Shown here one piece after another: positions 42,521 to 51,029 of a stretch of 64,000 nt of DNA; the first letter of the stretch is position 1; every line of letters starts with the position of its first letter. The position numbers and the translations under genes were made by a program. The stretch comes from Ochrobactrum chromiisoli. Lineage in GTDB: Bacteria; Pseudomonadota; Alphaproteobacteria; Rhizobiales; Rhizobiaceae. The stretch is from positions 62,001-126,000 of the forward strand of contig NZ_JAPHAV010000005.1 of assembly GCF_026241335.1 (NCBI RefSeq), written 5' to 3'. The notes below the pieces were generated by a model that was not told the DNA's origin, did no database searches, and saw only the letters and a list, made by a program, of their open reading frames with translations.

Positions 42521-43819
42521 ATGCCTATCACCAGGATATCAGAAAAGCTGTCGGTATCGTCTCAGCCAAGCTTGGATGAGTTGCATTCACTGCGTGGCCG
42601 TGGCTTTGGGGCGCTTATCAATAACCGACCCGATGGCGAAGATGCTGATCAGCCCGGAAACCAAACTGAATACGATCTGGCCCGTCAAAGCGGTCTCTCC
42701 TATAGTTTCATTCCGGTTACAATGAATTCGATCACTGAGGCCGATGTGCGGGCTTTTCAAAAGGTGGTCAGAGAGTCTGAAGGGCCGGTGCTCGCTCACT
42801 GCAGGACAGGGACTCGCGCGCTTAGCCTTCACCTGATTGGCGAGATGCTTGATGGGCGAATGTCTGCCGATGAGGTCACGGCATTGGGGCGTCTTCATGG
42901 TTTTGATATGAGTGCTGCCATTGCTTGGTTCAAGCAGTTTAAGCAACGTCGACCGCAGGTAAAGGGCTTCTTCGACAAAAGGACCTGGAGCGTGCAGTAT
43001 GTGGTGTCAGATCCAGAAACCCGTATGTGCGCCATAATTGATCCGGTTCTCGACTTTGATGAAAAGTCAGGCTCAACCGCGACGGCCAATGCAGACGCGA
43101 TCCTTGATTACGTTCGCGAGAATGATTTGACGGTCGAATGGATACTCGACACGCATCCGCATGCCGACCACTTTTCCGCAGCGCAGTACCTGAAAGAGAA
43201 AACCGGCGCAAAAACTGCGATAGGCGAGCATGTTGTCGATGTTCAGGCGCTTTGGAAGCAAATCTACAACTGGCCTGAGCTGGCTGCTGATGGCTCGCAA
43301 TGGGATCGGCTGTTTGTTGATGGCGATACATTCAGTATTGGCTCGATCAATGCCACGGTGATGTTTTCTCCCGGACACACGCTTGCTTCGATCACTTACG
43401 TGATCGGTGACGCTGCCTTCGTTCATGACACGCTCTTTATGCCCGACAGCGGCACGGCGCGCGCCGATTTTCCCGGCGGAGATGCAGATGTCTTGTGGCA
43501 TTCGATCCAGGCGATCCTGAGGCTTCCGGATGAAACCAGAATATTCACCGGCCACGACTATCAGCCGTGCGGTCGGGCACCACGCTGGGAAAGCACGGTT
43601 GGGGATCAGAAGAAGTTTAATGCCCATATTGCCAGCATGACGGAAGATGCGTTTGTTGCACTGCGCAACAAACGGGACAAGACATTGCCGATGCCTAAAC
43701 TGATCCTGCATGCCTTGCAGGTGAACATACGCGGCGGGCGTCTTCCTGAGCCGGAAGCCAACGGAAAGCGCTACCTTAAGTTTCCACTGGACGCATTGGA
43801 GGGAGCTGCATGGGAATGA
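42521..43819 (+). CDS. blh: Blh-type fusion: DUF442 phosphatase-like/rhodanese-type domain plus ETHE1-like persulfide dioxygenase
   Basis: This 432-residue two-domain enzyme belongs to the bigR sulfide operon. The N-terminal DUF442 domain (about 1-135) has a phosphatase-like loop AHCRTGTRALS with Cys94. The C-terminal metallo-beta-lactamase domain (about 150-405) has DTHPHADHFSAAQYL, MFSPGHTLASI, FVHDTLFMPDSGTARADFPGGD and IFTGHDYQP, the motifs of ETHE1-type persulfide dioxygenases. It likely oxidises glutathione persulfide to sulfite during sulfide detoxification. The 3' end overlaps bigR by ten bases. Confidence 0.9.
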   Translation: MPITRISEKLSVSSQPSLDELHSLRGRGFGALINNRPDGEDADQPGNQTEYDLARQSGLSYSFIPVTMNSITEADVRAFQKVVRESEGPVLAHCRTGTRALSLHLIGEMLDGRMSADEVTALGRLHGFDMSAAIAWFKQFKQRRPQVKGFFDKRTWSVQYVVSDPETRMCAIIDPVLDFDEKSGSTATANADAILDYVRENDLTVEWILDTHPHADHFSAAQYLKEKTGAKTAIGEHVVDVQALWKQIYNWPELAADGSQWDRLFVDGDTFSIGSINATVMFSPGHTLASITYVIGDAAFVHDTLFMPDSGTARADFPGGDADVLWHSIQAILRLPDETRIFTGHDYQPCGRAPRWESTVGDQKKFNAHIASMTEDAFVALRNKRDKTLPMPKLILHALQVNIRGGRLPEPEANGKRYLKFPLDALEGAAWE

Positions 43820-44157
43820 CCAATGACATGAATATGATGATGAAGGGTGGTTTGTCCCCAACAGAGCTTTCTTCGCGAGCAGGTGAGGTTGCAAACCTGC
43901 TCAAAACGCTGTCGCATCCGGCGCGGTTGATGCTTGTCTGCAGTTTGGTGGAAGGCGAATATTCCGTCGGCGAACTCGAAGAAAAAGTTGATGTTCACCA
44001 ACCGCATCTGTCGCAGCACCTGACCGTTTTGCGCGGTTCGGGGATTGTCGAAACCAGGCGCGAGGGGAAACAAATCTTTTACAGCCTGACGGAAGACAAG
44101 GCGGCACAATTGATCAATGCCCTTTATGCCATTTTCTGCGTGGAGACACAAAAATGA
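43810..44157 (+). CDS. bigR: ArsR-family sulfide/persulfide-sensing repressor BigR
   Basis: This 115-residue winged-helix repressor has the recognition region VGELEEKVDVHQPHLSQHLTVLRGSGIVETRREGKQIFYSL. Two cysteines, Cys44 in LMLVCSL and Cys110 in AIFCVETQK, occupy the positions that form the redox disulfide or polysulfide bridge in BigR/SqrR-type sensors. It is embedded in the operon it should control and overlaps both neighbours by a few bases. Confidence 0.9.
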   Translation: MGMTNDMNMMMKGGLSPTELSSRAGEVANLLKTLSHPARLMLVCSLVEGEYSVGELEEKVDVHQPHLSQHLTVLRGSGIVETRREGKQIFYSLTEDKAAQLINALYAIFCVETQK

Positions 44158-44564
44158 ACATTTACCTCTCATCGCTGGTTGGTGGGATGCTAATCGGCAC
44201 TTCCGCCGCGATGCTGCTGGTCCTTAACGGCAGGATTGCAGGGATCAGTGGCATTGTCGGACGCCTGATACAGGGGAACGGTGTGCTGCTCAACTTTGCC
44301 TTCGTTCTGGGGCTCATACTTGGCCCGGTCGCCTATCTGATCATTTTTGGCAATTGGCCAGCTGTTCAGATCACGGTTGGCTGGCCACTGATCATCGTCG
44401 CCGGTTTGCTGGTTGGCTTTGGATCGCGCATGGGATCGGGTTGCACCAGCGGCCATGGCGTGCTGGGACTCGCGCGTCTGTCACCACGATCTATGGCCGC
44501 AGTTGCCACTTTCCTGACAACTGGAGTGATTGCCGTGACTGTGCTGAGGGGGCTGGGCCTATGA
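44154..44564 (+). CDS. YeeE/YedE-family transporter, first half
   Basis: The 136-residue membrane protein has a repeated glycine-rich hydrophobic pattern (LLVLNGRIAGISGIVGRLIQGN) and the family motif GFGSRMGSGCTSGHGVLGLARLS, whose Cys is the likely sulfur-relay residue. YeeE-type proteins import thiosulfate or move sulfur species. It is coupled to bigR and to a second YeeE/YedE gene, so the two halves probably form one transporter. Confidence 0.88.
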   Translation: MNIYLSSLVGGMLIGTSAAMLLVLNGRIAGISGIVGRLIQGNGVLLNFAFVLGLILGPVAYLIIFGNWPAVQITVGWPLIIVAGLLVGFGSRMGSGCTSGHGVLGLARLSPRSMAAVATFLTTGVIAVTVLRGLGL

Positions 44565-44992
44565 ACCGGAAGATCTATGAGTTCTGCGTTGCTCTTGCCG
44601 CTGGGGGCATTTTTGGCTTCGGCCTGTCTTTGTCTGGAATGCTGAATCCGGTCAACGTGCAAGGCTTTCTCGATATTTTTGGCGCATGGGATCCACGTCT
44701 TGCCTTTGTTCTGGGCGGCGCCGTGATGGTGGCCTTTATTGGCGTACAGATAGCGAAGCGGATGCAGCATCCTGTTTTTGCCGAGACGTTTCATATGCCC
44801 ACCAACCGGCGAATTGATACGCCACTGATTCTAGGCTCTGCGCTGTTTGGTCTGGGCTGGGGGATCGGTGGCTTCTGTCCCGGTCCTGCCATCGCATCAT
44901 TGTCGCTCGGGTTGCCGCAGAGCATTCTGTTCGTTGTTGCGATGCTGGTCGGCATGGCTTTTCATGACGCATTTTGGAGCAGACGCGCGTAA
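44561..44992 (+). CDS. YeeE/YedE-family transporter, second half
   Basis: The 143-residue membrane protein starts at ATG 44561, overlapping the previous stop. It has FGFGLSLSGMLNPVNVQGFLDIFGAWDPRLAFVLGGAVM and the Cys motif LGWGIGGFCPGPAIASLSLG. It is homologous to the second half of longer YeeE proteins. As the last gene of the bigR operon, it probably moves sulfite, thiosulfate or persulfide products. Confidence 0.88.
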   Translation: MNRKIYEFCVALAAGGIFGFGLSLSGMLNPVNVQGFLDIFGAWDPRLAFVLGGAVMVAFIGVQIAKRMQHPVFAETFHMPTNRRIDTPLILGSALFGLGWGIGGFCPGPAIASLSLGLPQSILFVVAMLVGMAFHDAFWSRRA

Positions 44993-45040
44993 GCTGACCT
45001 TTTCTTGCGGCCATTGGCTTCGGAATGATAGTTGGTTAGG

Positions 45041-45140
45041 GTCTTTTCAGCAAAACTGCGCAGCGGTTTGCGTGGGATAACGCTTGAAAACAAATAGATA
45101 GGGCATTTCCGATGATTTAATCAAAACAGGAAATGCTCTA
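45041..45140 (-). repeat. Full copy of the 100-base dispersed repeat, inverted
   Basis: Its reverse complement begins AGAGCATTTCCTG and continues collinearly with 31595-31697 through ATCATCGGAAATGCCCTATC and a GCAAACCGCTGCGCAGTTTTGCT end. It ends 44 bases before the AraC-type gene. Confidence 0.85.
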
Positions 45141-45184
45141 GCCCGTTTGGGCACGCGAATGTAACGAAAGCAGAGAACATTTTT

Positions 45185-46222
45185 ATGCCGGCGATACCAT
45201 TGCCCTTTGTTGTCGCCCTGCTCTTGAGCATTCTGCTTATTCGCGTGTTTGTTGAGAAGAGGGCATTTTTCAGACCGGCCCCCGTCTTCATCAGCGCTTG
45301 TATTCTTTTGATGATCACGGTTGGATTGCGCTGGAGTATCGATCTTCCATGGATTCGTTTCATCCAGCCGGCCATTGCTTCGCTCTTGCCACCGGTCGCC
45401 TGGCTTTGCTTTTCAAGACTGCGGCAGTCATCTGCAATGCGGGCATGGCCGCATTTTCTTCTTCCCGCAGCGGTGGTGTTCCTTTCGGCCTTTTGGGTTC
45501 AATGGCATCCGCCGATTGATCTTATTCTCGCCGTTGTTTACTTCGGGTACGGGGCTGCTCTTCTTCGCAGTGGGTCTGCGGGGGCTGATTGTTTTGAACG
45601 CGTCCGACTGAGCGATACGGACGGCGCGCTCAAGGCCGTTTCCACGGTTGGTGGTCTTCTGCTTTTTTCGGGGATTATTGATCTCATAATTGCCGGAGAT
45701 TTCGGTTTTTATCGTGGACACCACGCGGCTTTGATCGTTGGGATCGCCAATATGATCATGCTTCCGATCATTGCTTATGCAATTGCTGTTATCGGTCGAA
45801 GCATACCTGATGATGAGAACCGCGAGGCTGAGCCGGAGGTTCCGTTTATCACAGAGCAAGATCGGCAGATCGTTGATATGGTCGATGTGATGATGCTTTC
45901 GAAGAAGCTTTATCGCGATCCTGATCTGACACTGAGCCGGCTATCACGCCAACTTGGTATTCCTTCCCGGCAAATATCAATGGCAATCAACCGTGCGCTT
46001 GGGCGCAATGTGTCTCAAGTCGTCAACGAATACCGGATCCGGGACGCCCGGCGCCTGCTGGAAGAGACGGATCTGCCGATCACAGCCGTGATGTTCGAAT
46101 GCGGCTTTCAAACGAAGTCAAACTTCAATCGGGAATTTACCAGAGTGACCGGCGCGACCCCAAGCGACTATCGTCGCCTGGGCGCACAGCGCACGAATAC
46201 CGAGCGTGGTCCTATGGTTTGA
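45185..46222 (+). CDS. Membrane-bound AraC-family regulator (seven predicted helices)
   Basis: The 345-residue protein has about seven hydrophobic segments in residues 1-220 (for example FVVALLLSILLIRVFV, LIVGIANMIMLPIIAYAIAVIG) and a C-terminal AraC DNA-binding domain at about 240-340. That domain has LSRLSRQLGIPSRQISMAINRALG and ITAVMFECGFQTKSNFNREFTRVTGATPSDYRR. A receptor-like membrane domain fused to an AraC domain suggests direct transmembrane signalling. It converges on the alpha/beta hydrolase gene with an 11-base overlap, a possible target. Confidence 0.87.
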   Translation: MPAIPLPFVVALLLSILLIRVFVEKRAFFRPAPVFISACILLMITVGLRWSIDLPWIRFIQPAIASLLPPVAWLCFSRLRQSSAMRAWPHFLLPAAVVFLSAFWVQWHPPIDLILAVVYFGYGAALLRSGSAGADCFERVRLSDTDGALKAVSTVGGLLLFSGIIDLIIAGDFGFYRGHHAALIVGIANMIMLPIIAYAIAVIGRSIPDDENREAEPEVPFITEQDRQIVDMVDVMMLSKKLYRDPDLTLSRLSRQLGIPSRQISMAINRALGRNVSQVVNEYRIRDARRLLEETDLPITAVMFECGFQTKSNFNREFTRVTGATPSDYRRLGAQRTNTERGPMV

Positions 46223-47240
46223 TCGGGAGGGCCGTGGCTAGAAACCCGATTACCAGAAAGGAAATCTCCCGGTGGATTTCTTCGCGCTCGCGTGTTCCCG
46301 CCTCCTTGCAAACAATCCCGTCACCTGGCGTTTCTTCTTCAATCAGTGCGGCAGCGCCGGGTTTGCAAAGCTGCATGAAACTGAAATGAAGTGCATCGGG
46401 AATGTCGACATAGGTCGAAGAGGCTTTGCGCAAATGCTGCGCAAGATAGCCGCTTTCAAGCACGGCAGGCATATCGCCAATATCAGTGCCAGCACTGATA
46501 ACAAGTGACGGGATGTCGATGCTTGCCAGACTTTCCGGCGAAAACCCGCGCGCCAGCCCCAAATCAAGGGAAATGAAAGCTCCAAGACGCGGATCACCCA
46601 TTTCCTTCTCAAGTTCGCGGTTTCCAAGCCCGAGTTCTGCCGAAAGGCTGCACGCACGGGGGCTAGTATGGATCTTGCAATCCTGTTCGAAGCGGGCAGT
46701 ATCAAAGCGCGCACCTGCAAGCGCGGTTACGGTCCATCCGCCTAACGAATGGCCGATAGCGGCAATCCGCTGTGCATCAATTTGTCCGCCAAGTTGAGGA
46801 TCGGCCATCAGGGCATCGATAACACGGCTCAGATCATGTGGCCGTTCCCATAATTTGCCAGCCTGATCCGCATTTTTATTGAAGGTCGTTGTCCCAGGGT
46901 GATCCGGTGCAGCGACAATATAGCCTTGCTGAGCAAGATCGCTCGCAAGCCAGTTTAAATTGCGCCAGTTACCGCCATACCCATGCGAAAGAACCACCAG
47001 CGGATGCGAACCGGGCGTGGGGGCTGCTTCTTTCACTGCGGGCGTGCCATAAAATACGCTATTCTCGCCTACAGTTGAGGTTTTGGACGGATCATCCGTT
47101 GGATACCAGATCGCAATAGGCAGGGATCGCGCAGCGCCTTTATCAAGTTCAATCTGCCTAAAACCGACAGTTTCGGCAGAATGAGCGAGCGTTGCGATGG
47201 ACAGCCACATTGCGGCAGTCAAAAAGGAAAACTTCAGCAT
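46212..47240 (-). CDS. Secreted alpha/beta hydrolase
   Basis: The 342-residue product has a signal peptide (FLTAAMWLSIATLAHSAE) and an alpha/beta-hydrolase core: oxyanion region VVLSHGYGGNWRNLNWLASDLAQQGY and nucleophile elbow AIGHSLGGW. A catalytic acid and a C-terminal His (DALHFSF) are plausible. The layout resembles PAF-acetylhydrolase/dienelactone-hydrolase-like enzymes. The substrate is unknown. Confidence 0.85.
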   Translation of the reverse strand: MLKFSFLTAAMWLSIATLAHSAETVGFRQIELDKGAARSLPIAIWYPTDDPSKTSTVGENSVFYGTPAVKEAAPTPGSHPLVVLSHGYGGNWRNLNWLASDLAQQGYIVAAPDHPGTTTFNKNADQAGKLWERPHDLSRVIDALMADPQLGGQIDAQRIAAIGHSLGGWTVTALAGARFDTARFEQDCKIHTSPRACSLSAELGLGNRELEKEMGDPRLGAFISLDLGLARGFSPESLASIDIPSLVISAGTDIGDMPAVLESGYLAQHLRKASSTYVDIPDALHFSFMQLCKPGAAALIEEETPGDGIVCKEAGTREREEIHREISFLVIGFLATALPIKP

Positions 47241-47397
47241 GAAAGCCTCTTGGTTGATTTAACACGGCTCACATGCTTCAAAATCAGGGCATTGGAGACC
47301 TCAAACGCGATTGAGGACGTGCCATCGACCCTGATTTATGCGCCTTATCAAAGCGTGTCTGGTCAAACGTGTGCTGACAGACGCGCTGGCGGTCAAC

Positions 47398-48300
47398 TTA
47401 TGCCCATGGCGGACCTGCCGCCCATTCTCGGCGCAGTGCTTCTATAAAACGGCGCACCTTGGGCGAGACGTGACGGCGGGTGGGGTAAACTGCGGTGATT
47501 GGCAGTTCTTGGCGGTGTTGCGCCTGCAGGACAGGCACAAGGCGACCCCGCTTTATATCTTCGCCGACGAGGAAAGCCCCAAGCTGGGCAATGCCAAGAC
47601 TGTTGAGCGCTGCATCGCGAATGGCTTCGGTGTTATTGAGCCTTAAGTTCCCCTGAACGGCAACGTCACGTAGCTCGTCACCGATCTGGTAACGCCATGG
47701 CACTGGCGCGTTTGCATAGGTGAATACAATCTTCTTGTGATGCTGGAGATCGTCTAGACCTTGCGGGGTTCCGTGCTGTTGCAGATAGGCCGGTGAGGCG
47801 CAGGTGATAAGATGGTGGGGGGCGAGAACCTGTCGGATCAATCCACTGTCAGTCGGTCCACCAATGCGAACGGCGACATCAATTCCATCGCTGACGAGAT
47901 CGCAATAATCGTCTGAGAATGTGATGTCTGCTTCCAACTCTGGCCAGTCAGCCAAAAATCGGTGAAGCACGGGCAGCACGTGCAATCGACCAAAAGCCGT
48001 TGGCACATCAAGGCGAAGTCGGCCCTTGGGGACTTGATTGCGCTCAGCCAGTATCGCCTCCGCATCATCGACCTCGCACAGGATGCGCAGCGCGTGGTCA
48101 TAAAACAGTCGGCCTTCCTCGGTCAGGCTGACACTGCGCGTTGTACGGTGGACCAAACGGGTGGCGAGGTTTTCTTCAAGCCGGGCAATGCTCTTTCCGA
48201 CGGCTGATCGCGTGACGCCTAGCTTCTCGGCAGCCTGGGTAAAGCTTGCTGTGTCTGCAACACGAACAAAGGCCAGCACATCACCAAAATGATCAAGCAT
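47398..48300 (-). CDS. LysR-family transcriptional regulator
   Basis: ATG at 48300 gives the usual 300-residue LysR length; an upstream in-frame start at 48339 is possible. The N-terminal helix-turn-helix is FVRVADTASFTQAAEKLGVTRSAVGKSIARLEENLATRLVHRTTRSVSLTEEG. The C-terminal effector domain resembles the group acting on aromatic or oxidative stress genes. It is divergent from the MFS exporter at 48420 and most likely regulates it. Confidence 0.9.
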   Translation of the reverse strand: MLDHFGDVLAFVRVADTASFTQAAEKLGVTRSAVGKSIARLEENLATRLVHRTTRSVSLTEEGRLFYDHALRILCEVDDAEAILAERNQVPKGRLRLDVPTAFGRLHVLPVLHRFLADWPELEADITFSDDYCDLVSDGIDVAVRIGGPTDSGLIRQVLAPHHLITCASPAYLQQHGTPQGLDDLQHHKKIVFTYANAPVPWRYQIGDELRDVAVQGNLRLNNTEAIRDAALNSLGIAQLGAFLVGEDIKRGRLVPVLQAQHRQELPITAVYPTRRHVSPKVRRFIEALRREWAAGPPWA

Positions 48301-48419
48301 TGTATCCAAATTGTCCCATCTGTTGCCGATTTCAATCACTTTATCAATTTATCAGACCCAGTAAAGACTGCACTCACGCTGGGGCGCAGTTCTTTCGCCT
48401 TCGATAAGAGGTAGCCGAT

Positions 48420-49595
48420 ATGGATATGATGACTGAATCAGAACAGACGACGAAATATGGAGGATGGGCATCGGTCTATGTGGTGGGCCTCACGACTTTC
48501 GCGGTCGTGACAACAGAAATGCTGCCTGTCGGCCTCATGACCGCAATTGCAAGGGCAATGGATGTTTCAGTCGGAACCGCCGGATTTATAATCTCGGCCC
48601 CTGCAATCCTTGCAGCATTCTTTGCCCCTGTTGTCGTTGCCATAGCGGGCGACATTGACAGACGGAAAATTCTTGCTGGTCTTCTCACTGTGTTGACTGT
48701 CGCCAATATTGCCTCGGCCATTGCCCCATCCTTCCAATGGCTCCTTGTCGCGCGGGTCGCCGTTGGGTTTTGTATGGGCGGTATATGGGCTGTTGCCGGA
48801 GGACTTGCACCGCGACTGGCGCCAGCCCAATCCGTTGGAGTGGCGACGGCAATCATTTTTGGTGGCGTCGCCGCCGCGTCGGTGATGGGTGTGCCGCTTG
48901 GCGCCATGATTGGGGATGCCGCCGGGTGGCGATGGGCATTTGGCACAATGGCAGGGTTCAGTGCGACCGTGCTCGGTCTTAGTCTGTTGGTTTTACCTGC
49001 TTTGCCGGTTAATCAGTCTATCGGGTTCAGCAAATTTACAGCTGTGTTAAAGCACAGGCTGGTTCAGCTTGGGTTGATCCTTACGCTGCTGCTCGTCGCA
49101 GGACATTTTATGGCCTACACGTTCATAGGGCCGCTTTTACGAACAGTCTCCGGGGTTGCGCCCGAATGGATCGCTGCGCTGTTATTCATTTATGGGGCGG
49201 CGGGAATTGTGGGAAATTTTCTGGCAGGCACGATGGCCGCAAAGAGGCTCGGATTAACTCTCGGGTCAATTATTATTGGTCTTTCAGCGGCAATCCTGGG
49301 GTTTGCCGTTCTGGGCGAGACACCCGCTACAACTCTCGGACTCCTCGTTTTATGGGGGCTGGCCTATGGCGGTGTTTCCGTCACTTTACAGATATGGATG
49401 ATGAAAGCCGCACCATCTGCCATTGAGATCGTGACCGCGCTTTTCGTCTCTATCTTCAACATTGGCATTGCAGCCGGATCGTTTCTTGGTGGGCTAACTG
49501 TCGACCACTTCGATCTGCATGCAAACCTTCTTTTTGCTGCCATTTTACCCGCTTTTGCGCTGCTTCTCATGTTCGTTCTTCAACGGAGAGACTGA
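48420..49595 (+). CDS. MFS drug/nucleoside exporter (DHA1 type)
   Basis: The 391-residue transporter has twelve predicted helices. The MFS loop is GDIDRRKILAGLLTVLTVANIASAIAPSF, and GFCMGGIWAVAGGLAPRLAP in helix 5 recalls the DHA1 antiporter motif. Related proteins (NepI, AraJ, YdhP types) export nucleosides, sugars or drugs by proton antiport. The hydrolase gene at 49597 starts one base after its stop codon, forming an operon. Confidence 0.9.
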   Translation: MDMMTESEQTTKYGGWASVYVVGLTTFAVVTTEMLPVGLMTAIARAMDVSVGTAGFIISAPAILAAFFAPVVVAIAGDIDRRKILAGLLTVLTVANIASAIAPSFQWLLVARVAVGFCMGGIWAVAGGLAPRLAPAQSVGVATAIIFGGVAAASVMGVPLGAMIGDAAGWRWAFGTMAGFSATVLGLSLLVLPALPVNQSIGFSKFTAVLKHRLVQLGLILTLLLVAGHFMAYTFIGPLLRTVSGVAPEWIAALLFIYGAAGIVGNFLAGTMAAKRLGLTLGSIIIGLSAAILGFAVLGETPATTLGLLVLWGLAYGGVSVTLQIWMMKAAPSAIEIVTALFVSIFNIGIAAGSFLGGLTVDHFDLHANLLFAAILPAFALLLMFVLQRRD

Positions 49596-49596
49596 A

Positions 49597-50607
49597 TTGA
49601 CCTATGATATTTTTGAACTTGGCGACATCCAGTTACAATCAAAACGCTGCATCCGCGATGCGAAGCTGGCTTATAAAACCTATGGCACTCTGGCTCCTGC
49701 CAAGGACAACGTTATCCTTTATCCGACGTCCTTTGCCGCCACACATGATGATGCAGCATGGCTAATCGGTCCGGGAAGGGCGCTTGATTGTGATAAATAT
49801 TTTATCATTGTGCCCGATATGTTTGGGAACAGCCTATCCAGTTCTCCCAGCAATACGCCAGCGCCAGCGGGCGCAAGCCGCTTTCCGACGGTGACGATCC
49901 ACGACAATGTCAAACAACAACACCGCCTTTTGACCGAAAGGTTTGGCATTGAGACGATACATCTCGCCATAGGCTGGTCTTTGGGCGGTGCGCAGGCGTT
50001 CGAATGGGCGGCGGCTTTCCCCGATATGGTAAAACGCCTCTTTGCTTTTCAAAGTGCTGCCCGCACATCGCGACATTTTTATCTGTTCTTTGAGAGTGTG
50101 CGCGCTGCAATCGAGTTGGATGCCAGTTTTAAGAAAGGCTTTTATACAAAACCACCCCACCGTGGGCTGCGTGTCGCCGCCCGTATCTATGCGGCATGGG
50201 GCTTTTCGCAGGCATTCTTCCGGCAGCGGTTGGACGAAAAGGCGTTGGGCTATGCATCGCTTGATGACTTCCTCATCGACTTCTGGGAGGGGTGGTTTTT
50301 AAAACGGGATGCAAACGACATCCTGTCCCATCTGTGGACCGGGCAGCATGCCGACATCAGCGCAAACGAAAAATACCTCGGCGATCTCAGCAAGGCGCTG
50401 GCCGCAATCCAAGCCGACACGATCATTATGCCTGCATCCAGTGATCTGTATTTTCCAGTTGACGATGCTGTCCGGGAAGCGTCGCAAATTTCGAAGGCGG
50501 AACTGCGGGTCCTGGAATCTGTCTGGGGGCATGTGGCTGGCGAAGGAATGAACGATGATGATACTGCGGTCATTGAGCGTGCCATCACCGACTTGTTGAG
50601 CCGATGA
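49597..50607 (+). CDS. MetX-like alpha/beta hydrolase (homoserine O-acetyltransferase family)
   Basis: This 336-residue protein starts from TTG at 49597 with GGAGAG six bases upstream; the open frame upstream overlaps the MFS gene and is not likely coding. Family motifs include DAKLAYKTYGTLAPAKDNVILYPTSF, the GNSLSSSPSN block, nucleophile elbow IGWSLGGAQAFEWAAAFP and a C-terminal WGHVAGEG with the catalytic His. True MetX proteins have a longer lid region; this is more like the acetyltransferase-like hydrolases in the family. Substrate unknown. Confidence 0.8.
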   Translation: MTYDIFELGDIQLQSKRCIRDAKLAYKTYGTLAPAKDNVILYPTSFAATHDDAAWLIGPGRALDCDKYFIIVPDMFGNSLSSSPSNTPAPAGASRFPTVTIHDNVKQQHRLLTERFGIETIHLAIGWSLGGAQAFEWAAAFPDMVKRLFAFQSAARTSRHFYLFFESVRAAIELDASFKKGFYTKPPHRGLRVAARIYAAWGFSQAFFRQRLDEKALGYASLDDFLIDFWEGWFLKRDANDILSHLWTGQHADISANEKYLGDLSKALAAIQADTIIMPASSDLYFPVDDAVREASQISKAELRVLESVWGHVAGEGMNDDDTAVIERAITDLLSR

Positions 50608-50654
50608 TACCTCAATGAGGTTGGACATCCGCGCGATTTTCGTTCGACAACAGC

Positions 50655-50694
50655 GGATACTTGTGGGTCGCAGATACCAGGCCGACAAGTATCC
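50655..50694 (+). terminator. Long inverted repeat after the MetX-like gene
   Basis: GGATACTTGT (50655-50664) pairs perfectly with ACAAGTATCC (50685-50694) across a 20-base loop, followed by TTCTTT. It is 48 bases after the gene and may end the MFS-hydrolase operon. The remainder of the 422-base gap to 51030 shows no gene or clear motif. Confidence 0.5.
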
Positions 50695-51029
50695 TTCTTT
50701 CGGGCACGCGAGGGTTGTTTTGAGATGTACTTCGCCTGTCTTTTGCTCGCGCCTGAGTCGGCGTATCTGTCTTATAAAATTGAAATACTTATATTTTACT
50801 CCCATCGTCGAATGAATGCGAAAGCTAAACAGCTCAAATTCGTGATGGCTTAAACAGAATGCCGATTTCCTCTGCCATAAGATCAGAACAATTTGCTTTA
50901 CGTACCTCAAACTCGACGCTAAGATCGTTCACGTGACGCTTTGGGAGGAGTTCACATGCGATCAAATATGGGATCACTGATAAGCCGTAATGCGCCTTGT
51001 TCAGACAACGCTGTCTTTGGCGTGCGCGC

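Noticed and set aside
49519-49596. Upstream extension of the MetX-like gene
   Set aside because: It overlaps the MFS transporter 3' end and has no match to the family N-terminus; TTG 49597 has a good ribosome site.
50299-50910. A 203-codon minus-strand open frame spanning the end of the MetX-like gene
   Set aside because: It is antisense to a supported gene over much of its length, has no recognisable family and crosses the inverted repeat.
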